Part shown: one piece after another, positions 46,613 through 57,490 of the stretch
Layout of the letters: the number at the start of each line of letters is the position of its first letter
Position numbering within the stretch: the first letter of the stretch is position 1
Source: Mycogone perniciosa
Taxonomy: Eukaryota > Ascomycota > Sordariomycetes > Hypocreales > Hypocreaceae
NCBI GenBank assembly: GCA_025331125.1
Contig: JAOALB010000190.1
Coordinates: 1-64,000 of the forward strand
DNA: 64,000 bases
Reading direction: 5' to 3'
Made by a program: the position numbers and the translations under genes
Notes under the pieces: generated by a model
Database searches by the model: none
Told to the model about the DNA's origin: nothing
The model's input: the letters and a program-made list of their open reading frames with translations, nothing else

Positions 46613-49019
46613 TTCGGAAGGCACGCGGTGGCCAGCGAAAGCAACACAAAGTAATGTCTTATCGCCAGGGGATAGTTAAATTGGCCATGAATTGGACATT
46701 TGAGAAGACGGCGCGCGACGTTCCAAGGAAACGCTGGAGAGTTGGTTCGGTTGGAGATGGAGGGACGATGGGAAGCGCTGGTCCGCTAAGGGACTAAGAA
46801 AGGGAGAAGCGAGAGACAAGCCTGTGGGGCGGGCCAAGCAGTGGTCCGAACGGGTATCGTTTGAGGCACTGTGTACATGCCCTGGCCTGCATTAGGCGTT
46901 GCATGAGCCAGGTACTTCTGACAAAGGCATGACAGCCAGGCTCGTCCAGGGGGGGGCGCACTTTATCAGTCCAGGTGGTCACCAATAGCTTGCATCTTCA
47001 CTTTCGCTTCTTATTCCAAGTCCTGGTAGTAGAGGTATGTACCTTACTTCGTAGATGATTCTACAAATCATGCACACGTGTGCATTCAACCGTTGGCCGC
47101 AAAAGAAAATAAAGGGGTAACCCCAATTGGGCAGGCAGAGAGAAATAGTCCGAGAAGTGAGTGAAAGGGGTGGGTGAGTTCGCGCCGTCTTTGCCTTGCT
47201 ACGTACGAGTATGTACGTGTAGTAGCAGTACTACTCGGTGGCATTTATTAGGCGTAAGCCTTAGGACAGACTGGATGAAAGAGACGATAACGGACTGTTG
47301 CTGCTACTCGTACTCCGTAGTATTGCATGACTTGATAGGGGCGAGTTGCAGCGTTGATGGGGGGGCTGCTTTTCAGCGGGCGGTCTTTCAGCGGCTCGAT
47401 GGCCTAGGTCATAGTACCTGCACTAGCGCTGGAGCTCCAGAACTCAGAGGGGTTCCCCTGCTGCTCCTTGGTTGGCTCAGTTGCCCAGCCACGCCAGCCA
47501 CTGGCACTAGGGCTATGGGGAAGTTGAAGCAGGGGTGGGAACAAGCCTTTTTCAGGTCAATTTCAGCCACCCCTGTTGACGGGCGACAAAGAACTCATTT
47601 ATTTAGGTATTAATAAAACCAACTACGAGTACGAGTAGACAATCAATGAACAGGTCAGATTCTGTGCTTGTTGTCTGTCTGCATATGTGATGAGAGAGCG
47701 CTTTGTCTGCTGCATACGGGGCACATATTCCGTGTTTGTCCTCTGTCATTCAGTTTCCAACTGTGCTGTGAATATGATATATGACGCAAGAAACGAAGCA
47801 ATATCATACATACCTTAGCTCACCTAATAGTCAACAGCCCAGCCTCGTCAATTTTCAATTCTCAACCCTCAAACCAGGTTCATCCACTACCTACGAGTAT
47901 TACTAACTATTAAGCATTGGCAATTTGGCATTCCCAACGTGCTACGGAGTACTTATCTCATCATACCCATGTGCCGGGTGCCACTCCTTTGTACTCCGTA
48001 CTTGTAGTCTCTGCAAGCCCCTAGCGGCAATGCAGCCAGCCGCCGTACAAATCCCCATTAAAAAGGGAGGGCCAGGGCCAAGGAACGCACGGAGGTCCAG
48101 TCGATTCAAGCAGGTGGCGCGTAACTCCGTGTTGGCGCGCGTAAATGGGCTTCTTTAATATGGGCTGTCCAAATGACTGGTCAGGCTTGAATGGCCATTG
48201 GCGCCCAGGAACCATCATCAACAAAGGGACGATCCTATCCATATGAGCCCAGCAAAAACAGCCCTGTCAAATAGTGCCCTAAACCAAGTACCTAATCCTT
48301 TGAATTGGCTACTACTGCTGCTACTTCGTACTACTAATGCAATGCACGACGAGTACGGAGTACAATGGATGGCTTGTTAGAATTTATTACACTGGCCCAA
48401 CAAGTCGACAGAAAGACATGCATACGCTCGCTGATCTGATAATCCTACCTATGGCTGATAGCCTGGATACGACTCCATATGCACTTCGTAGGTTGCACGA
48501 CATCCCACACATGCGCATCAGATCACAGGATCGATCCTAAAACTGACTGGGTCAGGCTGAAATGACAGTTGTGTCATGCCCAGCACCTATTGGCCGCTCG
48601 GTCCTCGTCGCGCACAATAATCCATGTAGAATTGTTATTGTGATGGCACGTTTGCGATACCATATCGGGATGCATCCTGCATGCGGAATACAACGGATAG
48701 ATACTAGTACTACTACCTACCAATAATGCCCTCCTCTCCATACGAGTAACTCCGTTCAAAAGAGACTCCATTTCTTCGTTTCTAATTCTAACCCATTCAG
48801 TATGTAAATCCTGTAAGTACGGAGTACACGAACTGATTCTGAGGTGCATACAAAGTCCCGTGTACGAAGTACGGCCCCATGCAATAATACGCCTAGGGAG
48901 TATCAAACTTCAAACTCCATGTCTCTCAACAACAGAATAATGCCCCAGGTAACACGGAGTACTCCCAACATCGTTGGACCAGATCCAAACAAAGACGCCA
49001 TGGCTGCAATGTTTTCTCA
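46613..49019. other. Long intergenic region rich in palindromic motifs
   Basis: About 2.4 kb. Copies of TACGGAGTA, TACTCCGTA, TACTCGTA or TACGAAGTA occur near 47200, 47304-47322, 47943-47953, 47992-48000, 48330, 48353-48363, 48818-48826, 48863-48872 and 48955, one of the densest clusters in the window. No gene is recognised. Sequence near 49019 should include the Med16 3' end. Confidence 0.55.
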
Positions 49020-52000
49020 TCAGACAATCAGCCTGCCCTTCGGCAACAGCGCCCAGAGTCCGCCACACGAGCACTTCCTTTGTTGTCCAAGCACAAACGT
49101 AAATCCAGGACGGCTTCCAAACACATCCTCCATGACCGTTGCGCACCTCGTACATCTTCTCCATTGCTGCAACGTTCCCATCTTCAGCACTCCCTTCTTG
49201 AACAGATCAACATATACACCCTTGGCTTCCCTCGCCGCTAGGCTGCCTCCATCATCTTGGACACCAAGGAGATCAAAGTTTGCTAAAAACAACTTTGCGG
49301 GATCGGTGAGACTGCGAAATGCTGGCAGTTCCTTGGTGAAGAACTTTTTGATGACAAACAAAAACACCTGGGTTGGTGGTGCTCCCACGAGCATGCCTAA
49401 CTCGATCTGCATTTGATACGTCTTAACAGCAGTGTCAATCTGTTTCCCCTGCGGTGCGTTTGGTCCGCTCTTGACCAGGTTTGGCAAAATTGTCTGATAC
49501 GTTTGCCGTATATCCCCTCCTAGATTGTTTAGAAGCTTTTCGAACTCGCTGACTTTAATAAGACTGGATGCCATGGTATTCTGCATCTTCTGGTATGCCT
49601 GCTGAAGCTGGGGATTGGGTATTTTAGTAGTGCTGGCTTGATCCGCCGCGGCCGATTGCCTCCTGTAAAAATCTATGGCCTTCGTGCTCAGAGCCTCCAG
49701 GTGTGTAATTCTACGACACACAGCTAACAAGAAGCTTCTGCTGCTCGAGGATAGCAGGAGATGTAATGATATATCGTTTCTCTGATGCAAGTAAACACCC
49801 AACTCGGCAAAACGCTGAGGCACTAGTCTTGCCTGGAACTCATCATCATCCATAAGTCCAAACAGACAGTCCGCCAGCCATGACAGTAGATCAAGAGACC
49901 ACTTGGCACAGCCAGTCAGTGCATCCACTACTTCTGTATTCGAAGTCAGCAATTCATCGGCCTTTTTTAAAAAAATATTTAGAAGGGTTTAAATCGCACC
50001 ATGCTCATCCAGTGGGCTGATCTTTTCTCTGGCCGTCACAGGAAGGTTGCTCGCAACTGTAATGAGGATGACCACATTGCGCAGGTTCAAGTCCACCGTG
50101 GTAAACTTGCTCAGGAAGGATCGGGGTCGAAACTCTCCCCGAAAACCTAAACTATTCATGATGCTCATACAAGACTGCAGCGATGTGTTTCTCATAAGCG
50201 CATCGTGATGCAGCTCTTCAGAGTAGTCCACCTGGATCTTGAGGATCCGAACAATCTCGCCGATCCAGTCTTGTGTGAATCCTGTCATAGTTAGAGGCTC
50301 CCCTGTCCTTGAAGTGGAGGATCGCATGCAACTCACTCTTTTTCGTAGTATAAGGTCTAACGATAGCGAGCACATCGTCATAATTTACACTATACCACAA
50401 CGCAGATGCAACCGTCACAGTCAACGCCGCTATAGTGGCCGCGTAATGAACTGCTTTTGAATTAGCAATATGTTCCTCAGTGTCCTAGAGCACTCATTGA
50501 TGTACCATCTTGGTTTGAATCGCCAATATCGTCCAAGGGGTAGTGGAGCTTGTTCCATTTGATCTTTCCATCATCCGTCATTTGAATCACGGAGCAATGA
50601 GTTGGGGAAAAGGCAACTTGTTGGCCTATTTCATGATATGTTAGACGTGTCGCGCAATGACTCGGTTCTGGCACACTTACACTGGCCCTCCTCAGATAGC
50701 GTCCAGCCAGCTTGGCGCAGGTTCATGACTTGGTTGGTACTCTCTGTCGCGTAAACTTCTTCAAAAGTAAATCTGTCCCGGTACTCGATGGTTCCGTCGG
50801 CCATGGTTAGGACCAGCACCTTGCCGAACTGAATAGCCTGAAATCCAATGACCACCTTGTTAATGATAATTGGATCCAGTTTGCGCAACTTCGTGCAGGC
50901 TGTTTGTTCAGTGGAGTCCCCATTTCTCCGGGCTCCCAGCTGCTCAAAGGCTGTGTGCAGATTTTGTCGCTGCTCTACAACAGCCTCCCAGCGGTCAAGA
51001 ATGCTTTGTGCTATTTGGTGGTAAGACCCTGTGTTCGGCACACGTGTCCTTATAGTGACAATCATGGGTGGGACAGTATTTTTACCGGTGTTGTCCATTA
51101 GCGATGGAAGGACATGCAGAGACGAAAGCTCTGCCATTGATCCATCATTGTTTGCGTCATTGGGACCGGTTTGAAGCCATGTGGTTGCCGCCAGGTGCTT
51201 CTCAACAAGCGACGGGCTCAGGCGAGCATTCTGTGGCAAAGGGTTCTTATCCGGCTGGGATCCTGGTCCACCCCACTGAATTTCAAGCTTGAGCAGTCTG
51301 AGCTGTCCTGACGAAGTAGCAACAGCGACGAGCAAGAACTCTTCAAGGAAGTAAGTAAGCAAGGGGGGATAATGAGCGTTTTCTCGGGCGGTTTCGACTT
51401 ACTCTTATTAGATGCGATGGCTGCATGTGTAACCAACTCATCCGCTGAATTTACACTCTCAAGCTCCATGGTCGTCTCCTCCATTCGATTGTTGTTTTGT
51501 GACCAGAACATCTTCAGCATGCCGCTTATCGTGACACAAAATAATGCACTCTTGGATGAATTAGGATGACTGGGTCCACCGGCATGGAGAAAGGAGCTCT
51601 CATAGTGATAGGTATTGCCATTCTTCGTGGCCGGACCATACATGATGTTGTATGGTTTCTTTCAAGCGTCAAAATGGCTGTCCAAAAGTTCATTAAATGG
51701 GCTTACTTACCTGCTGGTTTTGAGGAGCGACAGCAAGCCAATGGGCTCCTACCACCGCGTTGGCATCATCGATAGCGTCCGTCTCCCATTTCCTTGTAAT
51801 GAAGGGCTGGTTGAGAGAGATTGGGAAGCTGAGGATGACGACTCTGCCCACGGCATCAACCACCGCCAGCTCCGGGATATTAGTGGTACCCCATTCCAAG
51901 TGAACCAGCGGGATGCCCGGGGAACCTTTCACGGGGTGACATGTGGTCGGCTCACTGAGGTCCCACGAGCCATCACGAGGATGGCACCTTAGAAACCGGA

Positions 52001-52287
52001 GCTCAAGGGTCTGTCCATCCGGTGTAATCGTGGCGATTGTTCCAGCTTTTGACCAAGCGACGGCCCTACACAATTATTAGCCGAAAGGCGCTTTGGTAAG
52101 GACATACACAGACCACATACTGGCAGCAGCCGCGGCTTCTCAGTTCATCGATTCTTCGAAAGGCCTGCTTGCTGAGAGACCTCTCAGGGAGCGACAAGCC
52201 GACGCCATCGCCAAATAAATCGTCCACGTCGTTGAGGTCCACGGGCACGGCGTTATCCAGCATGAGAGGCATCTTGGGGGCAGTCAT
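49020..52287 (-). CDS. MED16: Mediator complex subunit 16 (Med16/Sin4)
   Basis: Eight exons: 52287-52121, 52065-51711, 51658-51403, 51340-50681, 50625-50506, 50450-50337, 50281-50000 and 49933-49020. Phases agree and give 955 residues. The start MTAPKMPLMLDNAVPVDLND and the following DDLFGDG are typical of fungal Med16. The N-terminal half resembles a WD-repeat propeller (AVAWSKAGTIATITPDGQTL; FLLVAVATSSGQLRLLKLEI). The C-terminal half is helical, including VVDALTGCAKWSLDLLSWLA, and ends with a metal-binding-type motif: CTRC, then KCSCGGLW. Intron 7 has a GCTGAC branch and ATACAG acceptor that restore DEHEVVDAL. Exon 6 has two alternative AAGCAG acceptors 3 nt apart. Med16 is a Mediator tail subunit linking activators and repressors to RNA polymerase II. 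It is divergent from the D-LDH gene, 883 bp apart. Confidence 0.9.
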
Positions 52288-53170
52288 TGGAGGAATGGGG
52301 CGGACATGGGAAGAAGGCTATTCTAAATAGAAACCTGGAAACCCCAAAGGCACATCGGGCCCCTCGAGGCCAGGGGCAAAAATTAGGATAAGCCAAGCAA
52401 TGAATCACTGATGGTCAGCCTCATACGCGCGCGCGCCCTGCATGGACAGCAAGAGGGTAGGCGAGGCCCAGCCTTAGATCTAACACGGGATAACGAGGCT
52501 GAGAAGGTCGTGTAAGAGGTTAGGATGGGTTAAGATTGGCGTGGTATTACGGAATACTCGACGTCAACCTTTGGTTACCAGCCACAAATTATACAGGTCG
52601 GTCTGTAGCCGCGCCGGTTGAATCTCGGCGATGCGTCATTGGCCTGAGACTGCCGAATTCAACCCCAACTGTGAGCATACCTAGGTACCTTAGTAGGTAA
52701 TACTGTCATGAATTTCTCCAATTGATGACATGGGAATTATATCCCGTGGAATTGTGTATCCAGCGACTGTCGTGGAGTCAATTGCGAACTACTTCATATT
52801 TGAGTCGCAGCAGAACGCTGTGCAGCTACCCCAGACTCTAAGTTTGATCTCTGTCCACCACATCAAAACATCACGACATTAAGAGAAGGACAGTGTGAGG
52901 TTTTCACACTTCTGTATCAGGTAGGCCTATTTCATGGCTTAAAGGTGAAGTATAATCTCTCAATCTTCTCCAAGCAAACGCTGGCCCAATATCTCCGAGA
53001 TCTCCACCTCCACAGTAACCATGTCTCTCCCCACATTTCGTTACGCCATGTCACTGCCAGCCTCTCCGTTTCATCAAGTTCTTATATGACTAGGAAATAA
53101 AACACCTTGATCGCAAGATTGAAAATCCAAAGAGGTTAACCCTGGACTCCGAATCTTCCAAGCCTACAAC
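52288..53170. other. Divergent promoter region of Med16 and D-LDH
   Basis: 883 bp between two divergent start codons. I see no TATA box in a convincing position and no repeat. Confidence 0.5.
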
Positions 53171-55158
53171 ATGAATAGGTTTCTCAGGGTTGCAGCGCTC
53201 ACACGTCGCCCTACAATCCAAATCAACAATATTCGCAGAGTCTCATCATCTTCGAAATCACCGACATACAGGAAAGACAGCCTCTCCTACCTCGCAATCG
53301 GGTTGTTGATTGGTGGGGCTACAACAGCGGCGGCTTTCCATTTTATCGGCTCCTCCACAAAGATAGACACGACCACACAACCCAGATGGCGTGAAAATGA
53401 GATCCGCCACCCTTTTCTGCGGTCTACATATGCCGACAAGAAGACTATGTTAAAAGTAGGCTAGATTTATTCGATATGAATTACTAATACTAAACTTCAA
53501 AAAGGCAGTAGATGAGATCCGCCATGAGCTGGGAGAGGAGGTCGTTAGTGTTGACAAAGACGACTTGGAGGAGCATGGCTACTCCGATTGGTCTACATCT
53601 AATACCGATGAACGACCCGTTGCAATTGTTCGGCCCAATTCGACAGAGCAGGTATCAGCAATCGCCAAGATATGTACGAAGTATAAAGTGCCCATGGTCC
53701 CTTATGGGGCAGGCTCAAGTGTTGAGGGTAACTTCTGCTCCCCTTTCTCGGGAATATGCATCGACTTGTCCACCATGAACGATATAGTTGAATTTCACCC
53801 AGAAGACATAGATGTAGTGGTTCAACCCGGTGTCAATTGGGTCAATCTGAACGACGAGATCAAAGAAAGCGGCTTATTCTTACCCCTCGATCCAAGTCCA
53901 ACGGCACTTATTGGCGGTATGGTAGCTACTAATTGCAGTGGCACAAATGCTATGAGATACGGCACGATGAAAGACTACGTCATCAACTTGACCGTGGTTC
54001 TGGCCGATGGTTCGGTCATTAAGACGCGACATCGGCCAAGGAAGACATCCGCAGGCTACAACCTGACATCTCTATTCACTGGATCAGAAGGGACACTTGG
54101 TATCATCACTGAGGTCACACTGAAGCTAGCTATCATACCAACCAGCTTCAGTGTGGCCACTGTCACCTTCAAAACGGTAAGAGAGGCCGCAGCCGCAGCA
54201 TCCACAATGGTACGAACAGGCGTGCCCCTGGCGGCGCTGGAGCTCATGGACGATGTACAAATGCAAGTCATCAATAAGAACGGTGGTGCAGGGGGTAGGA
54301 TGTGGGAGGAAACGCCAACCCTTTTCATAAAGTGAGCATGATGTCTTGACAGACTCACAGAATAGGAAAAGCTAAGCATGTATGCTAGATTCTCTGGCAC
54401 CGAAAACACCATCAAGGAGAGTATTCAGTCCACTCAAGAGATATCCCAACGCCATGGATCCAACTCGTTTGAGTTTGCCAGGGGTAAAGAGGGAATGGAT
54501 TCTCTGTGGGCAGCGAGAAAACAAGCATATTGGGCATCGTTGGCTGTCAAACCAGAGGGCACCGAGCCCTGGTCAACTGACGTCGCGGTGCCAATATCTC
54601 GCTTGGCTGATCTGATCGGTACATGAACAGTGTATATTCCAAGTTCTGAGCAAATGCTGACGGTAAGTAGATGCTTCTAAGGATAAAGCTTCCAAGCTCG
54701 GTCTCGTCAATAGTGTTATCGGCCATGTTGGAGATGGCAACTTCCATCAATTGCTATTTTATGATCCCAGCACTATCAAGGATAAACAGGCGGTGGCAGA
54801 TTGTGTTAACACGATGATAAATAAGGTAATTGATATGGAAGGGACTGTATCAGTGAGTAAATAATATTGGACCCTTAATATTCATTCACCTGCTAACCTA
54901 TGGTATAGGGAGAGCACGGAATTGGCCTTGGGAAGAAGGTTGGTGGTTCCGCTGGCATTTGTTACGAAGTATTTGCTGATAGGGAAGCTAGCATTGTTTG
55001 TTGAAAGAGCTTGGTCTGTCGACCATTGGGGTGATGAAGGCTCTGAAGGATACACTCGATCCACAGTACGTCATCTGTTTGTTTTGTTTGTTTGATTGAA
55101 GCTACAACTAACATGTATCAGCTGGCTACTGAACCCAGGGAAGATCTTTGACGAATGA
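53171..55158 (+). CDS. Mitochondrial D-lactate dehydrogenase (cytochrome), FAD-dependent
   Basis: Seven exons: 53171-53455, 53505-54331, 54389-54618, 54671-54852, 54909-54938, 54992-55065 and 55122-55158, giving 554 residues. The N-terminus is Arg/Ser-rich with a membrane segment near 39-60 (YLAIGLLIGGATTAAAFHFI), as in inner-membrane Dld1. The FAD-binding domain includes VPYGAGSSVEGNF and LFTGSEGTLGIITEV. The C-terminal FAD-oxidase domain includes GHVGDGNFHQLLF and GEHGIGLGKK, where exon 5 is only 30 nt. After the next intron the frame continues HCLLKELGLSTIGVMKALKD and ends WLLNPGKIFDE. The enzyme oxidises D-lactate to pyruvate and passes electrons to cytochrome c. What looks like a frame break around 54939-54991 is explained by an intron with a CTAG acceptor, so the gene appears intact. 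Confidence 0.92.
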
Positions 55159-56163
55159 GGCGTGTAACTACAGGCTCGTCAGTATATTGGGTATTGACTG
55201 GGAATTAAATTACAGGTGTGGACATTCTTTTGTCATATTCTACCTATTCCTTGGCCAGCCTGTAGTGATCATAGGACAAGAGAAATCCAAGTGGCGGTTC
55301 ACTGCAAGGTTGTGCACACCAATGGGATCTGATTGGCAACACTCTTCAGGGTTTCATGAGAGGGATTGCTGCGTGTCACCACAACAAGAGGCTAGCAGAA
55401 AGAAATCCTGCTGTGGAAGGGCCGATTGCCAAATAATCCCGCGTATTTTTGAGGTGATACAAGTCCCGCTGTTCTAAACGCTGTTTCTTTACACATACTA
55501 CTACTAGGTATTTTATGTAAATTGAGGTGGACTTGGTGTGGGTGCTACCCTGTTACGGAGTATAGTTTATATGTTGGAGCAAGTCTAATATATTTGTTTT
55601 TTTTTCCTTCATCATATGCGGCAGTAAATAAAAATGAGGCACAGCATTAATTAACATGAGATATTTGGGTCTTCTGCGTTGCGAAATGCGGAATTGCTAC
55701 AATACTTGGGGCCATGGCTTCTTGGTTGTCTGGGGCATGTAAGCTTAACTCAGCCCAAGATGGGATCCCCTCCTCTCCCCCCCCCAAACTCTTATAAATC
55801 GTGCATCTAGATTCGCATGCCAAGAAGAGCGTCTGCATCTACAGGCCTCGGCACCTGCGAATTAAAGGTGATGGAATTTTTTGCCATTGGAGGAAGAATT
55901 ATGCTGAGATCTCCGGCATGTCGATGCTACGCTGCCGCATCTCGGTAGAGACAGCCGGCCCGATTTCTCCAGACTTCCTCCGCATTGCTTCGGGCTTTAG
56001 GTAGGTACTCATCGACAATGTCTGGGGACAAGCAAATGGCCGTATGTGCTTCAAGTATATAAGACAATGAATGTTCCTCGGGCTCGGGTTAATAGAAAAG
56101 ACGTAGAAGTCAGGCAGCCACAACAGAACAGGAGCAGCTCGTAGACCGTTCATCATCGCTGCC
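55159..56163. other. Spacer between D-LDH and GH105 genes
   Basis: About 1 kb with the D-LDH 3' end and the GH105 promoter. It includes a poly-T/C-rich patch near 55600, a poly-C run near 55778, and a TACGGAGTA motif near 55553. No gene recognised. Confidence 0.5.
56056..56062 (+). promoter_or_regulatory. TATA box of the GH105 gene
   Basis: TATATAA lies 102 bp upstream of the GH105 start codon at 56164, in an otherwise mixed sequence. This spacing suits a core promoter with a leader of about 70 nt. Confidence 0.5.
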
Positions 56164-57490
56164 ATGAAATCTTTACTTCTCTTTGCCATTGGGGCGATAG
56201 GCGCCGTCGTTGAGCGCCAACAACGTCCTCACTTGACATGGCTGGCCGATACGTTCATCGCAAAGGGTGTCAGACAAACCTTTGGCTACCAGGAAGCCAC
56301 ACTCTACGTCGGCGTCGAGAGAGCGTATGAGCTGTTCAAGGAGCAGAAGTACCTCAACTGGTTGAAGAGCCAGATCGATGGCGTGGTCCAAGCCGACGGC
56401 ACCATCAAAGGATGGAACCCCAGCGTCTACTCCCTTGACGACTACCGTATCGCCAACAATTACTTGTACTTGTATGGGCTTACGGGTCAAGAGAAGTATA
56501 AATCTGCTGCGGCGATCGTTCGAAGACACCTGAACTCGCACCCACGGACGCCATCTGGTGGCTTTTGGTAAGTTACCTGGGCTGTAGATCACCATCACCT
56601 GATATTATATCAACTCGATCCTTTCTTTGATTGATGCACTTTGAGCATAATCACTAACCGAATGTTCTCAAGGCACCGCAAGCCCATCTTCGCCAACCAG
56701 ATGTGGCTTGACGGCATCTTCATGGCCGACTCATTCTACGCCAAATGGACACACCTCTTTGACAACAAGAATACGACCGCCTGGAACGACATCATTCTCC
56801 AATTCACCCTCATGGACTCAAACACGCGAAACAATACCTCGGGCCTCCTTGTCCACGGCTGGGCGGAGACAGACACTGCCCCCTGGGCTGATCCCATTAC
56901 TGGGCGGGCTCCCAATGTTTGGGGCCGTGCCGTCGGTTGGTATTTTATGTCGCTTGTCGAGACCCTACAGGTGTTTCCCAAGTCTCACCCCGGTTATGCG
57001 AAGCTCCTGGGCTACTATACCTGGATTGCCAGGGCCCTCAAGACCACGCAGGACCCGGCATCCGGTGGCTGGTTCCAGGTCATGAACGAGCCGTATCCCA
57101 AGGCCAAGGGCAACTACATCGAGAGCAGTGGCTCGGCCATGTTTACTTTTGGTCTATTGAAGGATTGAAGTTGGGGTACCTGAGCAAGAACGAGTTCCTT
57201 GCGACTGGCAAGAAGGCCTACCAGGGGCTGGTTAGAAACTTCATCTCTCCCCAGAGTGATGGCACGCTTCATTTCACGGGCACTGTGGCTGAGTGTGGAC
57301 TGGTTACTTCAAACGTCACGTTCGAGGTAGGCAGCCAACCCTGAGGATATGAATTTTGGACATGTGGCTGACATCAAGGTGATGCGTATAGTATTACATC
57401 AGCGTCCGCACCGGACCCAACGATTACAAAGGCTCGGGGCCTTTTATGCTGGCTGCTTATGAGTGGGAGACATGGGCGAAGAACGCCTAA
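56164..57490 (+). pseudogene. GH105 unsaturated rhamnogalacturonyl hydrolase with a one-base frameshift
   Basis: Exons 56164-56567, 56673-57326 and 57392-57490. A short signal-peptide-like start (MKSLLLFAIGAIGAVVE) suggests secretion. Family motifs are WLADTFIAKGVRQTFGYQEA, then FANQMWLDGIFMADSFYA with a likely catalytic Asp, HGWAETDTAPWADPITGRAP, VWGRAVGWYFMSLVE and GNYIESSGSAMFTFGLLK. Immediately after LLK the frame hits GAT TGA. The adjacent frame continues smoothly with GLKLGYLSKNEFLATGKKAY up to SNVTFE, then an intron and YYISVRTGPNDYKGSGPFML, ending KNA. One base therefore appears to be missing at about 57159-57167. By family knowledge GH105 removes the unsaturated sugar from rhamnogalacturonan fragments made by lyases. 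It is either a recent pseudogene or a sequence error; the rest is intact. Confidence 0.8.

Noticed and set aside
49934..49999. Reading GCC GAT GAA TTG as coding after a short intron in Med16
   Set aside because: Phases do not fit the GTGCGA donor; the GCTGAC branch and ATACAG acceptor further on do, giving DEHEVVDAL.
51659..51710. In-frame TGA before KPYNIMYGPATKN in Med16
   Set aside because: It falls inside an intron with GTAAGT donor and AAAG acceptor; splicing gives the expected family continuity.
54939..54991. Apparent frame break in D-LDH after GLGKK
   Set aside because: An intron (GTTGGT donor, CTGAT branch, CTAG acceptor) restores HCLLKELGLSTIGVM in frame, so the gene is not a pseudogene.
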